From: Branchiostoma floridae
Lineage: Eukaryota; Chordata; Leptocardii; Amphioxiformes; Branchiostomatidae
Assembly (NCBI RefSeq): GCF_000003815.2
Contig: NC_049982.1
Coordinates: forward strand, 8,934,717 to 8,994,716
Length of the DNA: 60,000 bases
Reading direction: 5' to 3'
Both the position numbers and the translations under genes were made by a program. Positions within the stretch are counted from its first letter, which is position 1. Every line of letters starts with the position of its first letter. Of the stretch, positions 1 through 11,965 are shown piece after piece. The notes below the pieces were generated by a model. The model worked only from the letters and a program-made list of their open reading frames with translations, searched no databases and had not been told where the DNA came from.

Positions 1-97
1 TATGAAACATGCATTCAAATAATTCATAACTATGATAAATGAAAAAAAAAACTATAAAAAAATATTGACCATGTGCTTGATTGTTCCTCCACAACAG
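1..97 (+). other. End of an intron of the CILP-like gene, with 3' splice acceptor
   Basis: AT-rich sequence leads into a pyrimidine-rich tract and then AG at 96-97, with further AGs at 99-100 and 103-104. The downstream frame opens here with no in-frame ATG before position 106, so the coding sequence enters by splicing and does not start here. I prefer the first AG; the other two are possible. Confidence 0.6.
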
Positions 98-2412
98 CAG
101 ACAGTATGACCTCCTGTGCCACGGAGCCTGAGCAGAACGTCATCAGCCTGCCTGACGACTGCGTGCAGGAGGACACCAACAGCACCGGGTACGACATCGG
201 CGCCTGTGGCGGGGACGACTGTGTGGGTGACCTGGGGGAGGACGACAAGGCGTGCGTGGACACCATGAGGTTCTGCTGCGTGACGACCAGCACGGAGACA
301 CGCACGGTACAGTGCTCTGGTTACAGCCTAAATGTCACCGTCACAACGGAATGTGGGTGTGGGAGCTGTGTAAAAACCTCCACCAAACGAATCCAGGGGC
401 GGGCGTACGGAGTGAACCGTACAGATAATGCCAGCACTGAAGTCCCGTTAAAGTATGGTCCCGTCATCAAGGATGGACAGGTAGTCGATATCACAAGTGA
501 GACAGGGATATTTGAGTTCACCATAGAAACTACTGCGAGTAAGATAGCTCTGACGTTTCGAGATAATTTCAAGAAGCTGGTGACTAGTACCAGAGTGCTT
601 TCCTTGACCGATAGTGATACGTTGGACTTTGATGTAGTTATGAAGTTAAGGCCTCCACCTGTGACCTTGATGTCATCACAAAACAACGTCATAGACTTGG
701 GGACAGTGGAGGGGGAAGAGCCACTCGCAGAGTTAGACATTCCCGCCAATTCCTTATTCACTGCGGATGGGGAGATGTTTTCCGGTGAGGTAAAGGCCTC
801 CGTTTCGTTCATTGACCCCAGAAACCCAGACGACTTTGAGCTTATACAAGGAGAACTAACAGCTGTTGATGTAGAAGGGAGGGAGGAAACAATGGAAACG
901 TTCGGCATGTTTAACATGGACTTTGAAACTGAGGAAGGGGACTCTTTAGAACTGGGAGGTAACGTTTCTGTTCACATAGATCCTGCTCAAACTAACATTG
1001 ACCTCACTGACGTCGATGAAAATGGTATTTTGGGAACAAAGCTGTGGCTGTTGAGTCAAGACACTGGTCTTTGGGAGGAAGCGGGAAGTTTAAGAGTGGG
1101 AACAGCAACAAGGCGAAGGAAAAGGTCAACATTTATCATAGGAGAGTTTCTGTACGTCGCAGACAGGCCATGCAATTTTGACCGAGTTGAACCCTATCAT
1201 AGGCGTTGCTTTGCCCAAGTCCGTGCCTACGATAGTCTGTCAAATTTCTATCGTAGCAAATCCACAGGCATACGTACGGGAGCAGTCAGGGACGCAGATG
1301 TTGCTTTGGTGACAACTAGTAACAGGGGTGGATTTTCAAGGTTGAACTCCCTGAGCGTGTATCGACGAGGTAGAACAAATTCGAATGGCAGGATTTGTTT
1401 AGAAACACTGTGTGAGCCTACGGGTAATGATTTCAGTGCCAGAATTAACGTCGTGAAATATAACATACACCTCCTGGCCGCGTTGTATCCAGGGTTCGAC
1501 GCAAATCTCCAGAGTACTGTTGAGGTAAAACACGATGGCAAAACTTTGAGTTTTGATGTCTTTAGGCCAACGCATACTAATGGCCCTATATATACCTATT
1601 ACGATTGGCGTCACTGTTATTATCATTCAACCGTAGCCGACAACCACTTTGCCTTCGTTGACGCCACTTATCGACCATACGTCTTCCCACCATACTTCTT
1701 CAACCAAAACCAGTACAGTCAGCCCATAACAGTGACATCTTGGTATCCCAATGAAAATGACTTCAAAAGTGTTTGCTTCATCAAAGTGTTTGTAAAATTT
1801 GAGTTCGAATTTACAACTATCGAGGTTCGTGTAACGAGTAAAGGTGGGGGAGTGTATGAACCTAATACGGGAATAACGTACGGTATCAGAGAGGATAGGA
1901 CGGCAAAAGATCCTAGCGATTCAACATCAGGTTTTGCCTGCGTGGAATTCAAATGTCCCGGTCCAATTCTCGAGAGTCGATCGCCTACGCGACCACAAGA
2001 TACCAGTCCGCCGTTCCCTGGCGCGAACGACAGCACCAAAATTACTATCACTGCAAGAAACTCCATTTGCACCTATGATACACGCTTTGGGTCTTTAACA
2101 ACGGAGGGAATAAACAATAACCTATTAAAAAATGTAACCGACGCGGTCAGGGATGGGAATACGATCGAATTCACAGTTCCGAACGGCAACGACTTTGGGA
2201 GGGACTATGGCATCTATACCGCAACAGGCAGCGGAGATACTGGCTATCGCCGTGCCTTAGACTACTGCCGAACCGGGTCTGATTCGGGTCGAATCGGTGG
2301 ACTGCCATTTGATTATGACCAGTACTATGCCGTTAGGTTCAACTGCGGTAACATCGTCTTCCCACCTACGCAGGGTACCTGGATTCTGGAAGACGAATTC
2401 GAGCCAATTTAG
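98..2412 (+). CDS. CILP: Cartilage intermediate layer protein (CILP)-like, last exon (partial gene)
   Basis: About 770 residues are encoded in one uninterrupted exon ending in TAG at 2410-2412. A cysteine-rich start (C-C and CGCGSC clusters) is followed by a beta-rich module with the family phrases ETGIFEFTI, a run of PPPVT, ELDIPANS, FIDPRNP and GMFNMDF, then a furin-type site RRRKR at 1111-1125 followed by STFIIGEF. A second long module holds KVRAY-like and CVEFKC stretches. Vertebrate CILP is a secreted extracellular-matrix glycoprotein that is cut by a furin-like protease at this place, and it also has a huge last exon. The N-terminal domains of the family (signal peptide, thrombospondin type 1, Ig) would lie upstream of the window. 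Family assignment is from recognised motifs; orthology to vertebrate CILP or CILP2 is not shown. Confidence 0.82.
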
Positions 2413-2496
2413 TAAACATTGTTCAGAATCTTCAATACAACATACATCCATTCGTGTTCTACGGGGGTTCCTTTCTATCATATCATAATGTCGACG

Positions 2497-2502
2497 AATA
2501 AA
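2497..2502 (+). terminator. Poly(A) signal AATAAA of the CILP-like gene
   Basis: A canonical AATAAA lies 85 bases after the stop codon on the same strand. It gives a short 3' UTR and marks the probable end of the transcript. Confidence 0.6.
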
Positions 2503-3581
2503 TGTTTCTTATATCCAGTTCCACACAACATTTGATAAACAAGTTTTTCTACGCGTACTTAGCAGCAAAGGATATTTCCTCTGTTGCAGGTGACTGATTA
2601 TCTAACAGTTAGGACCGGTGTGTAGTTGATGATGAATTTAGTTGAGAAGATTCTATCCACATGCACATGATCGAGAGCCTATTTCTTCAATGAGCATTCA
2701 GCAACAACTTAAACCAATTGGACAAAGTCACCAGTACTTAAGCTCACATCCTTCCCCGCCAATGTCTGATGTGAGATAAACGTAGGAAAGGCGTTGATAC
2801 TTTACAATAAGTTTACTGAACCCTGCGACAGTTAGCATAATTAGTAGGTAGGTAGACTAAGCCATTAATTTACCGGTAATGTTCATTTCGCCTGTTGGCA
2901 TTCCTAGTTATTCCTGTGTAAGGATGGGGCAGGTAAACAGTTTAGGCTACATCCAGATTTACAGTGCACCACTGCTTCTTGGCGTAGAGACAATTGCTTG
3001 TGCTTACCTATTTATTAAATCCCATTAATATATGCAAATGTAGGATATTTATAGTAGCCTCGACATGACGTAACTTTATTGATAATTGCAGTTTATTCAC
3101 CAACTTCAAAAATGTAGTGGAGCACGGTCAAGGAAAGCACTACTCGTATATCGTAGATAGAGGTAGATGCTATTGTTGTTCTGCCATAGTAATTCCATAC
3201 CAGATGTACCATAACTTTAGTGTTAGCAAATCTACTATATTGACATGTATCTTTTGTGGTGATCCTTGGAGCATCTATAGTAAAGTTGAATGCATGATCA
3301 GTAAAAGCTCTTTATAGAAAATGACATACAGTGCAACATTATATAATGATATACAACAATAACTCCTTCGAACACTAGTAGTATCTCTTTTAGCGGGTCA
3401 AATGTCATATATGCTTAGTTGGTACACCAAAAATGAATTTAACACTTGTACATGCAATATGATGGCTTAAAGCGTCTAAGTGAAAAATTTCATCATTTTA
3501 TGCATATGTTACATGAATGCTCATAGAGTGCAATGTTATCTCCTATAATCATCATAAAGGTTTATTATCGGGTGTATTGTA
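2503..3581. other. Intergenic, no gene seen
   Basis: AT-rich sequence with frequent stops in all frames. No splice-flanked coding segment, RNA gene or clear repeat was seen until the MITE at 3582. Confidence 0.5.
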
Positions 3582-3795
3582 TAGTAGAGTGGACCCATTC
3601 CTCAGGTAACCGCCACCTATCACACAAGTCATCCCTCAGTTACACATCTGGAGCCGCATAGTTCCAGTTTATAACTTTCATTTGATGAATAAAAAGTTCT
3701 AAACTGGAATTATGCAGCTCCAAATGTTTTACTGAGGGACTTTTGTGTGATAGATGTCGGTTATTAGCTGATCGAGGAATGAGTCCACTCTACTA
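3582..3795. mobile_element. MITE with about 85-bp inverted ends, TA target site
   Basis: The left end begins TAGTAGAGTGGA and the right end is TCCACTCTACTA. The inverted similarity runs inward for most of the element, through TATCACACAA and CTGGAGC / GGAGCTGCATA segments. No coding capacity. TA at both borders fits a Tc1/mariner-type target duplication. A 20-bp direct repeat (TTTATTATCRGGTGTATT core) lies outside both ends, at about 3558-3577 and 3801-3820. Confidence 0.75.
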
Positions 3796-4700
3796 TATAC
3801 GGTTTATTATCAGGTGTATTAATCTACTATCACAGTCACAATGGTTTACGACCAGGACCAACAAATTGGCACGTAGAGTTATGTGATTGCATGTAATGAT
3901 TATGTTGTAACATCATTGTTAAAACGTATATACGTACTGGGGAACGTCTGATACCTACCAAAGACCATCGTGCACAAAATACAAACGGCGATAAGAGACA
4001 TAAACTGTCAAAGACTCGGCGAAGACCGCCCAAGTAGAATGAAAATTACGACGCAAAATACTAAAGACATTGGCGCTATTAATCATTATCATATTCTCAT
4101 TGTTGCTCAAATGTCCATGAATCAACCGACGAGGACCATAGGAGGACTGACAATTTGGAGAAAGTAATATCACTTATTGCATATAATACTAAGGTCTATG
4201 ATGTTCACATACGCAGGGCTCGAAATTCATTTTGGGGATTAGGTGCACTGGTGCACCCAGCTTAAAAAATTGGGTGCACAAAAAATGTTTTGGGTGCACC
4301 ACTTAGATTTAAGTAGAATGTAAACAAGAGCTTCTGAAAAAAGCTAGTCTTTCGCTTACTTATATTGTGTAGGTAAAATTGTTTGGCATAGTTTGGTCAA
4401 GCGTGGGTGCCAAGTCTGCAACGTTGGCAGCTCTGGCACAGTTTGGTCAAGTGCTAGGTTATATAACTGTTTAGTAAGGTAGTGGTTCTCACAGAGTATA
4501 TTTTACTTGAACTGTATAATAACACAACTGCATGAATGATGTTAACTTTATTCGGATTGTTTCGCTGTTAAGAACGGCTCTGTTACAGTACAACAGGGTT
4601 TTATGAAAGTGCACTGTAGTAATCAAATTTATCAGTAGATGTGTCCTGAATTTCTGCAAGAACAAACAAAGTATGTCACCAAAACAACGAACATAAAAAT
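3796..4700. other. Intergenic, includes a short GGTGCAC-rich repeat
   Basis: Non-coding. At 4213-4310 a segment starting GGGCTCGAAATTCA contains four copies of the motif GGTGCAC, two of them in inverted overlap (GGTGCACTGGTGCACC). It looks like a fragment of a dispersed repeat. The rest shows nothing recognisable. Confidence 0.4.
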
Positions 4701-5153
4701 NNNNNNNNNNNNNNNNNNNNNNNNNNNNNNNNNNNNNNNNNNNNNNNNNNNNNNNNNNNNNNNNNNNNNNNNNNNNNNNNNNNNNNNNNNNNNNNNNNNN
4801 NNNNNNNNNNNNNNNNNNNNNNNNNNNNNNNNNNNNNNNNNNNNNNNNNNNNNNNNNNNNNNNNNNNNNNNNNNNNNNNNNNNNNNNNNNNNNNNNNNNN
4901 NNNNNNNNNNNNNNNNNNNNNNNNNNNNNNNNNNNNNNNNNNNNNNNNNNNNNNNNNNNNNNNNNNNNNNNNNNNNNNNNNNNNNNNNNNNNNNNNNNNN
5001 NNNNNNNNNNNNNNNNNNNNNNNNNNNNNNNNNNNNNNNNNNNNNNNNNNNNNNNNNNNNNNNNNNNNNNNNNNNNNNNNNNNNNNNNNNNNNNNNNNNN
5101 NNNNNNNNNNNNNNNNNNNNNNNNNNNNNNNNNNNNNNNNNNNNNNNNNNNNN
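4701..5153. other. Assembly gap (453 N)
   Basis: Run of undetermined bases. Open frames reported across it carry no information. Confidence 1.
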
Positions 5154-7143
5154 TGTTGTAAAGCATTACTTATTCAACGCATTATCAAAGTCTTACACTG
5201 TGTGAAAGCGTCACTCTTCTACCGATGACACAAGCGACATGATGAAAATTTTGACGTAGAGATTATTTTCAATACATTGCTAGCAACAGCTAATGTCCAC
5301 CATGAATAGAGATGTATCTATTCTTAACCATTCATAACGTATTAGATAATACACAGGCATCTCTGATCCAATGCCACAATCACAGCGTCAGAGAAACTGA
5401 ATCGCCATTGTGATGTACTTTAAACATCACCTGACTATTTGTGACTGAAGGGATTTTCTGTTGTACAGTACTACAGCAAGCTGTCACAAAGCATGTACCA
5501 TATGTGCCGCTATTTACAGCAACAGGTCCGCTAATTTGATTGGAAGCATCTCACCCACGTCGCCGCGGTGGAATTTTTTACACTCCACTCTTATTTGTGA
5601 TTGTTTGTACCGTCTGTATACAGTCAGTACAGCATAGCAGAAAGCTGCCACAAAACACGCCTCGATCCCATATTAAGTACAGTATTTGGAGCATCACGTC
5701 CACTGATTAGTCAACCAAAATGGGCGTGACAAATAATGTTCATGGCCTTTTATCATGTCGAAATTTACCAAGGCAGTATATAAAGTTGGCGATACAGGGT
5801 GTGGGGTTAAATACTAATGGCTTGAATCCTTGACAATATCGTCTTATTAGTATAAGAGACTCGGGTACACTAGCCTATGTATGTTGCTACCACTTTAAAG
5901 CGAACAGTAACAGCAGAAGTGATACTTGCGTCGGCAACTGTCGGTGTCCATCTCTATCAAGGCCCGCCATTTTTTCAAATCCTCAGCCGTGACATTCCGC
6001 TCATGCGCACTGCGTCGCGAGAGCACATGTTCAGGGCCAGAACTATTGAATTACTTGTTTCGGGTGCTTTGAGGTAAACTAATAAAACTGGTCGATTTCA
6101 ATGATGAAAAAAATAATATCTAAGACTTTTGGTCTCATTTTTGAAGGTGACAAAATCCAACCCCCCACACCCCCCACACAACCACCATAGCCTACATTGC
6201 AACACCACTGTGACCGTACTGAACATCACCGGTGAGTGACAAGACCGCATAATCAAATTAACAAGTTGTACTAAATTAATAAGAATTTTTGCAAACACTT
6301 TTGATGAGATATATTTTAATTCAACATTTAAAAGGGCATACATGCAGTCCTTACATGCAAATCATTAACAAACAGCATAACAACCGTTTACGTCTATTAC
6401 GATATGCCCGTTCAAACGTGCGTCCTTAGCAAATAGTAGTTTTGTGTATTTGCTCTATTAAAAACTAATTGCTGTGCTGTTGCAATCTATGTAGATCAAT
6501 AGGCAACGTCTGGCGGTCTTAATTTGGTATGAGCGGATTTTCTATGTATCCGCTTTGCGTGCGAGCTAAATGCTTTGCAGAAATCTAATTTCAATGTCTG
6601 CAGTTGATAATGATAATGATAATATCAACTTCTTCTTCTCAAGCCGCTCATCATTTCTTTTGAAGAAATTGTATATCTGGTCATATAAACACGTGACATT
6701 ACGCTATATACGTCACATCGAACGTTTAATAATTGTGACTGACAAGCTATTGAACTGCCAAATTTGGAGGAGCCTATGGGGTCTTGCTTGACTGACCCGG
6801 TCATGTGGAACGACCAAACAAACAATCGCGTGTGTTCGTAGCCTCCCGGTAAAAACCCGGAAGGGACCGCTGCGCAGGCTGCACAAATACAACAGGTGAC
6901 CCGTGTATGTACATGGGGTCGTCTGGAAATCGTGTTCAAAAGGCGAACTCGCGATTTACCGTCTCACCACACCCTCTCTGTCTGACCTGGCCCAAGCGGT
7001 CTGTCAACGGAAGAAGGCTGGAGGGCGCCCCGTCAGTTGGACGACTTCTGTCAACCTGCCATCTTCTCAATGTCCCTGTAAAAGTCGAACAGTAGTTCGT
7101 CTGACAGACAGATTCTCCTCACACCGTTTGTAAACTTTCAAGA
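5154..7143. other. Non-coding, possible upstream promoter region for the 7144 exon
   Basis: No convincing coding exon. TATATAAAG occurs at 5777-5785 and a C/A-rich tract near 6159-6185. The last 350 bases before the ATG at 7144 are more GC-rich and could be 5' UTR or promoter of the small exon that follows. Confidence 0.35.
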
Positions 7144-7239
7144 ATGAAGACTTTGTACCTTGCGGTTTTCTTCGCAGGGGTCTTAGCAGGTTCGTCGTAC
7201 CCTGAGTATCTTCGGAGGGCATCCAAACTAAAAGAGAAG
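7144..7239 (+). CDS. Isolated signal-peptide first exon (32 codons)
   Basis: ATG at 7144 opens a 32-codon segment. MKTLYLAVFFAGVLAG is a textbook signal peptide, followed by SSYPEYLRR and a basic tail ending KLKEK. The exon ends in phase 0 at AAG|GTAAAG, a good 5' splice site. No matching downstream exon lies nearby, but exon 2 of the astacin-kringle gene at 28133 also begins in phase 0, so this could be a distant alternative first exon. It could equally be the first exon of another gene, or chance. Signal and splice site are seen; the joining is inference. Confidence 0.4.
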
Positions 7240-10026
7240 GTAAAGGATCACTTCACTGTAGTAGATTGATGACATTATTCTTGGTATTTATTTACGTAGG
7301 GCTGCTCGTACATTGCACCTGTTGACATATAACGTTAACATTGTTTGCATATTCAAGTGTATGGCAGGTGTCGTAGGCATACGCACGAGTCACAACTAAC
7401 TCGTTTACCGTCACACAACACTTACTCTAAAGCTTACAGTAATTTCTTTCAGGTTGGAGAATGAGCCCAGAATAAAGTTCTTAAAGCGTTGGCGTCATCA
7501 GGGTACATAAGCATTATTTGCTGTGCGTGCGCAATATCATTCTTCAAGGTACATAAGCATTATTCGCTGCAGGTGCGCAATTATTCAAACAGTGAGGACT
7601 ATGTGCATGTTCATTACGTTGGGCTATCGTGTGGCCGTCTCGTCTTGACCCCAATGTCAACAAGGCAGACTTCAGGGTCAGACGTGTCTTTCACGCGGAA
7701 AATCGCCTCTCATTGCAATTGTCAACATCACATCGCACAATGTCGCTGGTGAAATTCACCTGGGTATAGCAGAATTCATGTTCGAAGGGATAAAAGGAAA
7801 CAAATGTTTGTACACGATGGTAGACGACATTATGTTTATGCTATTGCAAATAGGCATTCAATCTGTATTCCAAATAGTAGGTGACAGAGAAACCAATCCA
7901 ATGAATCAGAAGATAACGATTAATCGATTTAAGACATAATTTAACACATGCCGTTTGGAAGACCCCTTGTTCAAATATATTTGCTATGACATAAGTAAAG
8001 CAATGTGTCTTGACCGATTCCTATCAATTACACCCTACCCTAGACTGAAAACACCCGCAGACAAGTGCAGTAGCAACTACCCCGCCTAAGGCGTCATATT
8101 CAACACACGGCATTGACAAGTTAGACCGACGGACCCAAACTGTCTTTTTGTTTCGACTCTAGTACTAATACTGGTACTAGTAGTCTATTTTTAAATAGAC
8201 TAAAATACAGCTCTTTCCTGCGTCATAAGTTGAATCTCTTTAATTCTCGCTCTCTCTTTTTCTCTCTTTCTCGCTCTCTTTCTCTCTTTCTCTCTCGCTC
8301 ACTCACTCTCTCTCGCTCTGACGTAGGCCTGTAGGCGTGATGTAAATGCTTCTAACGATGTTTTTTTACGTGTAGAGAGCCATATCATTTATTATCAGGT
8401 CTTCATTTGCGGGTTTTTCCATACTTCTTTGAGACATCGGTCACACCTGATTTGTTCTCCTGCTTGCTGGCCTGAAAATACCTGGTTTCCGGGCTTGGTT
8501 TCCTGCACTTTCCAGTCGTGTTGTCATGTGTTACCGATATCTGCCGCGGCAGGGCCACAGGCTAACCATGCCTTAAGGCAGACAAAGGATGAACAAGGGT
8601 ACTTCTCGTGTCTATACCCTTCTCTTCTGGTAATGAATGCTCGTGCTGAAGTTTCGTTTATTTGTTATGATATATTTGTCATTTTGACAGGTTTTCCTAA
8701 CACAGCCTTAAACATTGCTTTTTCAGACTCCATCACGTAGGTTTGTTTGTTTCCTTTTCTTAAAGAAAGTAGCTTATAAGATGACTCTTAGAGAGAAGTC
8801 GACTTGCCGCTATTGTTAATGGTCTCCTACAGCACTTACCGTGAAAGCAGCCTCGTTCACCGGTTGACTAACCTCTCCTCATTTACAGCTGAAACCCAAG
8901 ACAGATTCCCACGAAGGCATGCACGATGTGTTGATTTGATTGTCACATGAAGGACGGTCTCCATTATATCGACGATTTGACACTGTTGTGTGTTAAAAGG
9001 AAAGGAAATGTCGGTGTCTAGAAAGCCTCAAGGAGATTTGGATCTTTCTTTGTCAAACAGGGAGAAGTCGGTAGCCTTTCCCGTGAGGGGAAACGGTCTG
9101 TCAGGGCTGATGGATGGACATGTTAGCAGGCGGCTGCCACAGTGTTGTCATGTTGTCTTACACACACTTGTCAACCAGGACGTCGCATTTTAAACTGATC
9201 GAGGAGACCGCAACCTGTCCATTGAAGTAGAGCTGACACACTGTTGCACAGTTGAGATGAAAACATCGATAAATACGTCTTTTAAATCTAAACTTTATAT
9301 CAAAGCTTTTACCAAACCCTTCCATCGCCAAGATTTAGAATTCGAATATGCGCATATCATCAGCTGTAAAATCAAGATTTCGAAAGAACAGGCCGTACAT
9401 TCTGCAATTGAATGTTTCCATTTATGTAATTAAACTCTTGATCATTGATGGAAACTAGGGGCGCTACTTAGCATGTCTTATTGAGTTTCCGTGTGATTCA
9501 AGTTGGAATGCTTATTCGCAGCTGACACGCTGCATATCATTCTATAGCAGTGCACTTCTTAGATAAAACGATAGGCGACGCTTTAGAACCGCGGTTGGAC
9601 GACGACTGTTGGACCGCTGGACCACTGACAAGTTATCCTGGCACACTGGCCAGACCCCGGTTATCTCACAGCTGTACTTCCAGGCGACTTCTGAGGTGAA
9701 GAGACAGACAGATCTGGGTCAGGCTGGATCTCGTCATCCTTTACCTTTGTACCCAAACCATAGATCTCTGTACAGCAGTGTGTTACTATCAGCAATGTAA
9801 ACATATACGTGTCTGTAAGTGAAGGAAGACAAACGACTCACCTGAGGCGCCAGTTTTATACCGGGTCAGCAAGTGAGGCATCGTCGGCAGTGAACTCTGT
9901 ACATGTATGATGTACATGTATGTGACACGGCGTCAAAACAATAGCAAATTCTTTATGTCAGACAAATGAAGAAAAGGATTTCAGTAGAAGCCGTTTAATT
10001 GCACGCCCCATTTGTCAGCATACTTC
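7240..10026. other. Non-coding, short tandem repeat and polypyrimidine tract
   Basis: A 48-bp-spaced direct repeat of about 37 bp (GGTACATAAGCATTATT core) lies at 7500-7586. A TCTC/TCGC polypyrimidine tract occupies 8244-8319. A palindromic pair around 8158-8201 (CTAGTAC...GTACTAG, then AGTCTATTT/AAATAGACT) could form hairpins. Open frames at 8429-8740 and 9609-9800 have no splice context and look random. Confidence 0.45.
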
Positions 10027-11249
10027 TTGCAAGAGGGTCTGCATGCTCTTTTCCGTAAGGCGTAGGCAGGCCTTTTTAATTCCCGTAATTCGTAGGGTAA
10101 GCTATTTTATTTCACGTAATTCGTAGTGAGGATGGAAAATTTACCGTAAAGCGTAGCCAGTGTATTTCACGTAAGGCGTAATCTAGCCTAAAAATTTCAC
10201 GTAAAGCGTAATTAAGCCTAAAAATTACCCGTAAATCGTAGCTGGCCTCCCAAATTTCGTAAGTCGAAACGTAGTCTACCAGTAAATTTAGTCCTTCAAA
10301 ACACAGGAAATTGCGTTTCAGAGGATCAAGATTTCAAAATTTCGCCGGACCTCACTTGCGACTCCTTTCACCTTCGGCTTCGGTCATCGACATGGTAAAA
10401 ATATGGTATATACCCTCAAAAATCTTCTTTTTTTTTGCAAATAGAAGTGTCATTGAAGTTAGCTTAGTCTGCCAGCAAAATTTGCCATTCAGAATGCAGG
10501 AAATATCATTTTAGAGGGTCAAGATTTCAAATTTTCCATGGTCCTCCTTGTGCCGCCTCGCGCCTTTGGAACTCGAAATTCTGAAAATATGTTGGGGATG
10601 TGTGTCAACCTCAAAGATCTGTTTTGCTAATAGAAATTTGCCCATCAAAATGCACAAAATATCGTTTTATAGAGGGTCAAGATTTCAAAATTTAGCCGGA
10701 TCTCCTTTGCCACTCTATTCACCTTCGGTCATCGACTTCTAAATATGTATCATGGCTGGGGGATGTGACGTGTTAACCTCAAACACATTTTTTACTGATA
10801 GAAATGTAATTTCACTTAGTTTTCTATAATAGCCAAAAAAACTGGCGTTTCAGGGGGGCAGGATTTCAAAATTTTCCCGGACTTTCCTTCGGCGCTCGAC
10901 GTTGCAAAAATAAATTGGCTGGCGTCACCCTCATAAGCTTACGCTGAACCCCTGGGACTCTTTAATTAGAAATGCCATTTAACTTAGCTTTGTTTGCCAG
11001 CGAAAATTTCCCTTCAAAATGCAGGGAATAGTGTTTCAGAGAGTCAAAATTTCAATCTTTCTTGCGGAGCACGACCCCGCCTCTGTCGAGTGTTGCCAGC
11101 CTTCCAGAATTTAGCGTAAACCGTTGTCAGCCTGTATGAATTTAGCGTAAAACGTTGCCTGCCTTCGTGAATTTAACGTAAAGCGTTGTCGACCGTCCCG
11201 AATTTAGCGTAAAGCGTTGTCAGGACCCCCCATGCAGACCCTCTTGCAA
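10027..11249. mobile_element. 1.2-kb non-autonomous transposon, perfect 19-bp TIRs, internal tandem arrays
   Basis: The termini TTGCAAGAGGGTCTGCATG (10027-10045) and its exact reverse complement (11231-11249) enclose 1,223 bp. Inside the left end, about eight degenerate 26-30-bp units share CGTAANNCGTA (10048-10280). Inside the right end, four to five 30-36-bp units share TTTAGCGTAAANCGTTG (about 11090-11222). The centre (about 10296-11080) holds five diverged copies of a 160-190-bp repeat, each with TCAAGATTTCAAAATTT followed by a CGG-containing stretch. There is no transposase frame. Target duplication is not clear and the superfamily is not assigned. Confidence 0.75.
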
Positions 11250-11524
11250 TTATCCGGGTGGTGCAACAAAGAGAAGTTATCCAGCTGTACCGCACCGGTT
11301 TGGGATTTGGGGATTTCGAGCAATTAACAGAAGCGTGCGTTTATCCGCTGTGCAATTAACTGTATTCCACCCATTATCAAGGTGAACACTAAACAGTTAA
11401 CAACAATCTTCGTTCTCCTCTTGCCACTCTTCCCCCACTCACTCAATCTTGATTCTTTCTGTGCCATGTGGCACTCGCGTGTTCACTCCAGCCAGTGTTG
11501 CTACACATCAAACCGTGGTTGGAC

Positions 11525-11534
11525 TATATAAAAG
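11525..11534 (+). promoter_or_regulatory. TATA box (TATATAAAAG) upstream of the 11882 exon
   Basis: A consensus TATATAAAAG is followed by GC-rich sequence, about 350 bases before the ATG at 11882. Transcription would be expected to start near 11555, giving a 5' UTR of roughly 325 bases. Placement relative to a signal-peptide exon supports a real promoter but nothing here proves use. Confidence 0.45.
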
Positions 11535-11881
11535 CTACCGGCGGTTCCCGTTGACATTACCACCCTGCTGAATCTTTGAAAAGGTCACGGTAAACTAAAG
11601 TTGTACTCCAAGTGCGACTTGTGTCTGTAGTACCGAGAGGGGAATGGTTTTAGGACGACTGTTTAGGCACGTGATATCGTGTCGCGCTGTAGGCAACCCC
11701 TTACAAATTGTGCAGGGGGCAAAGGTTAAAAACTTTGTAAGGGCGCTGGGCGAGACACGCGGAGGAAGAGCAGGGTTAACGAGCGGCACAGACACAGGAA
11801 AACTTGACTGAGTTTGCCGCGGTGGAAGGAAGAGTCTACGTTCTTTTGCCAAGAGATCTGTCTTCAAACCCGCACGATACC

Positions 11882-11965
11882 ATGGAACAGACTGTGGCGC
11901 TGGTGGTCATCTTGTCTGTTGTACAGATCGTGTCCTGCGTGTCCTCCGTCCGCCATCCATCCGAG
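11882..11965 (+). CDS. Isolated signal-peptide first exon (28 codons), possible alternative start of the + strand astacin gene
   Basis: ATG at 11882 in good context (ACCATGG). MEQTVALVVILSVVQIVSC is a strong signal peptide, followed by VSSVRHPSE. It ends in phase 0 at GAG|GTAAGA, a near-consensus donor. The last two residues, SE, match those of the first exon of the - strand paralog, and the phase fits exon 2 at 28133, which would give a 423-residue precursor. Against this, the exon at 18126 resembles the paralog's first exon better. Alternative promoter use is the simplest reconciliation. Confidence 0.5.

Noticed and set aside
321-917. 198-codon open frame on the - strand
   Set aside because: It is a shadow of the CILP-like exon on the opposite strand and has no features of its own.
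4489-5205. Long open frames through the 453-N gap
   Set aside because: Their length comes from undetermined bases; the flanks are non-coding. The same applies to frames across the other three gaps.
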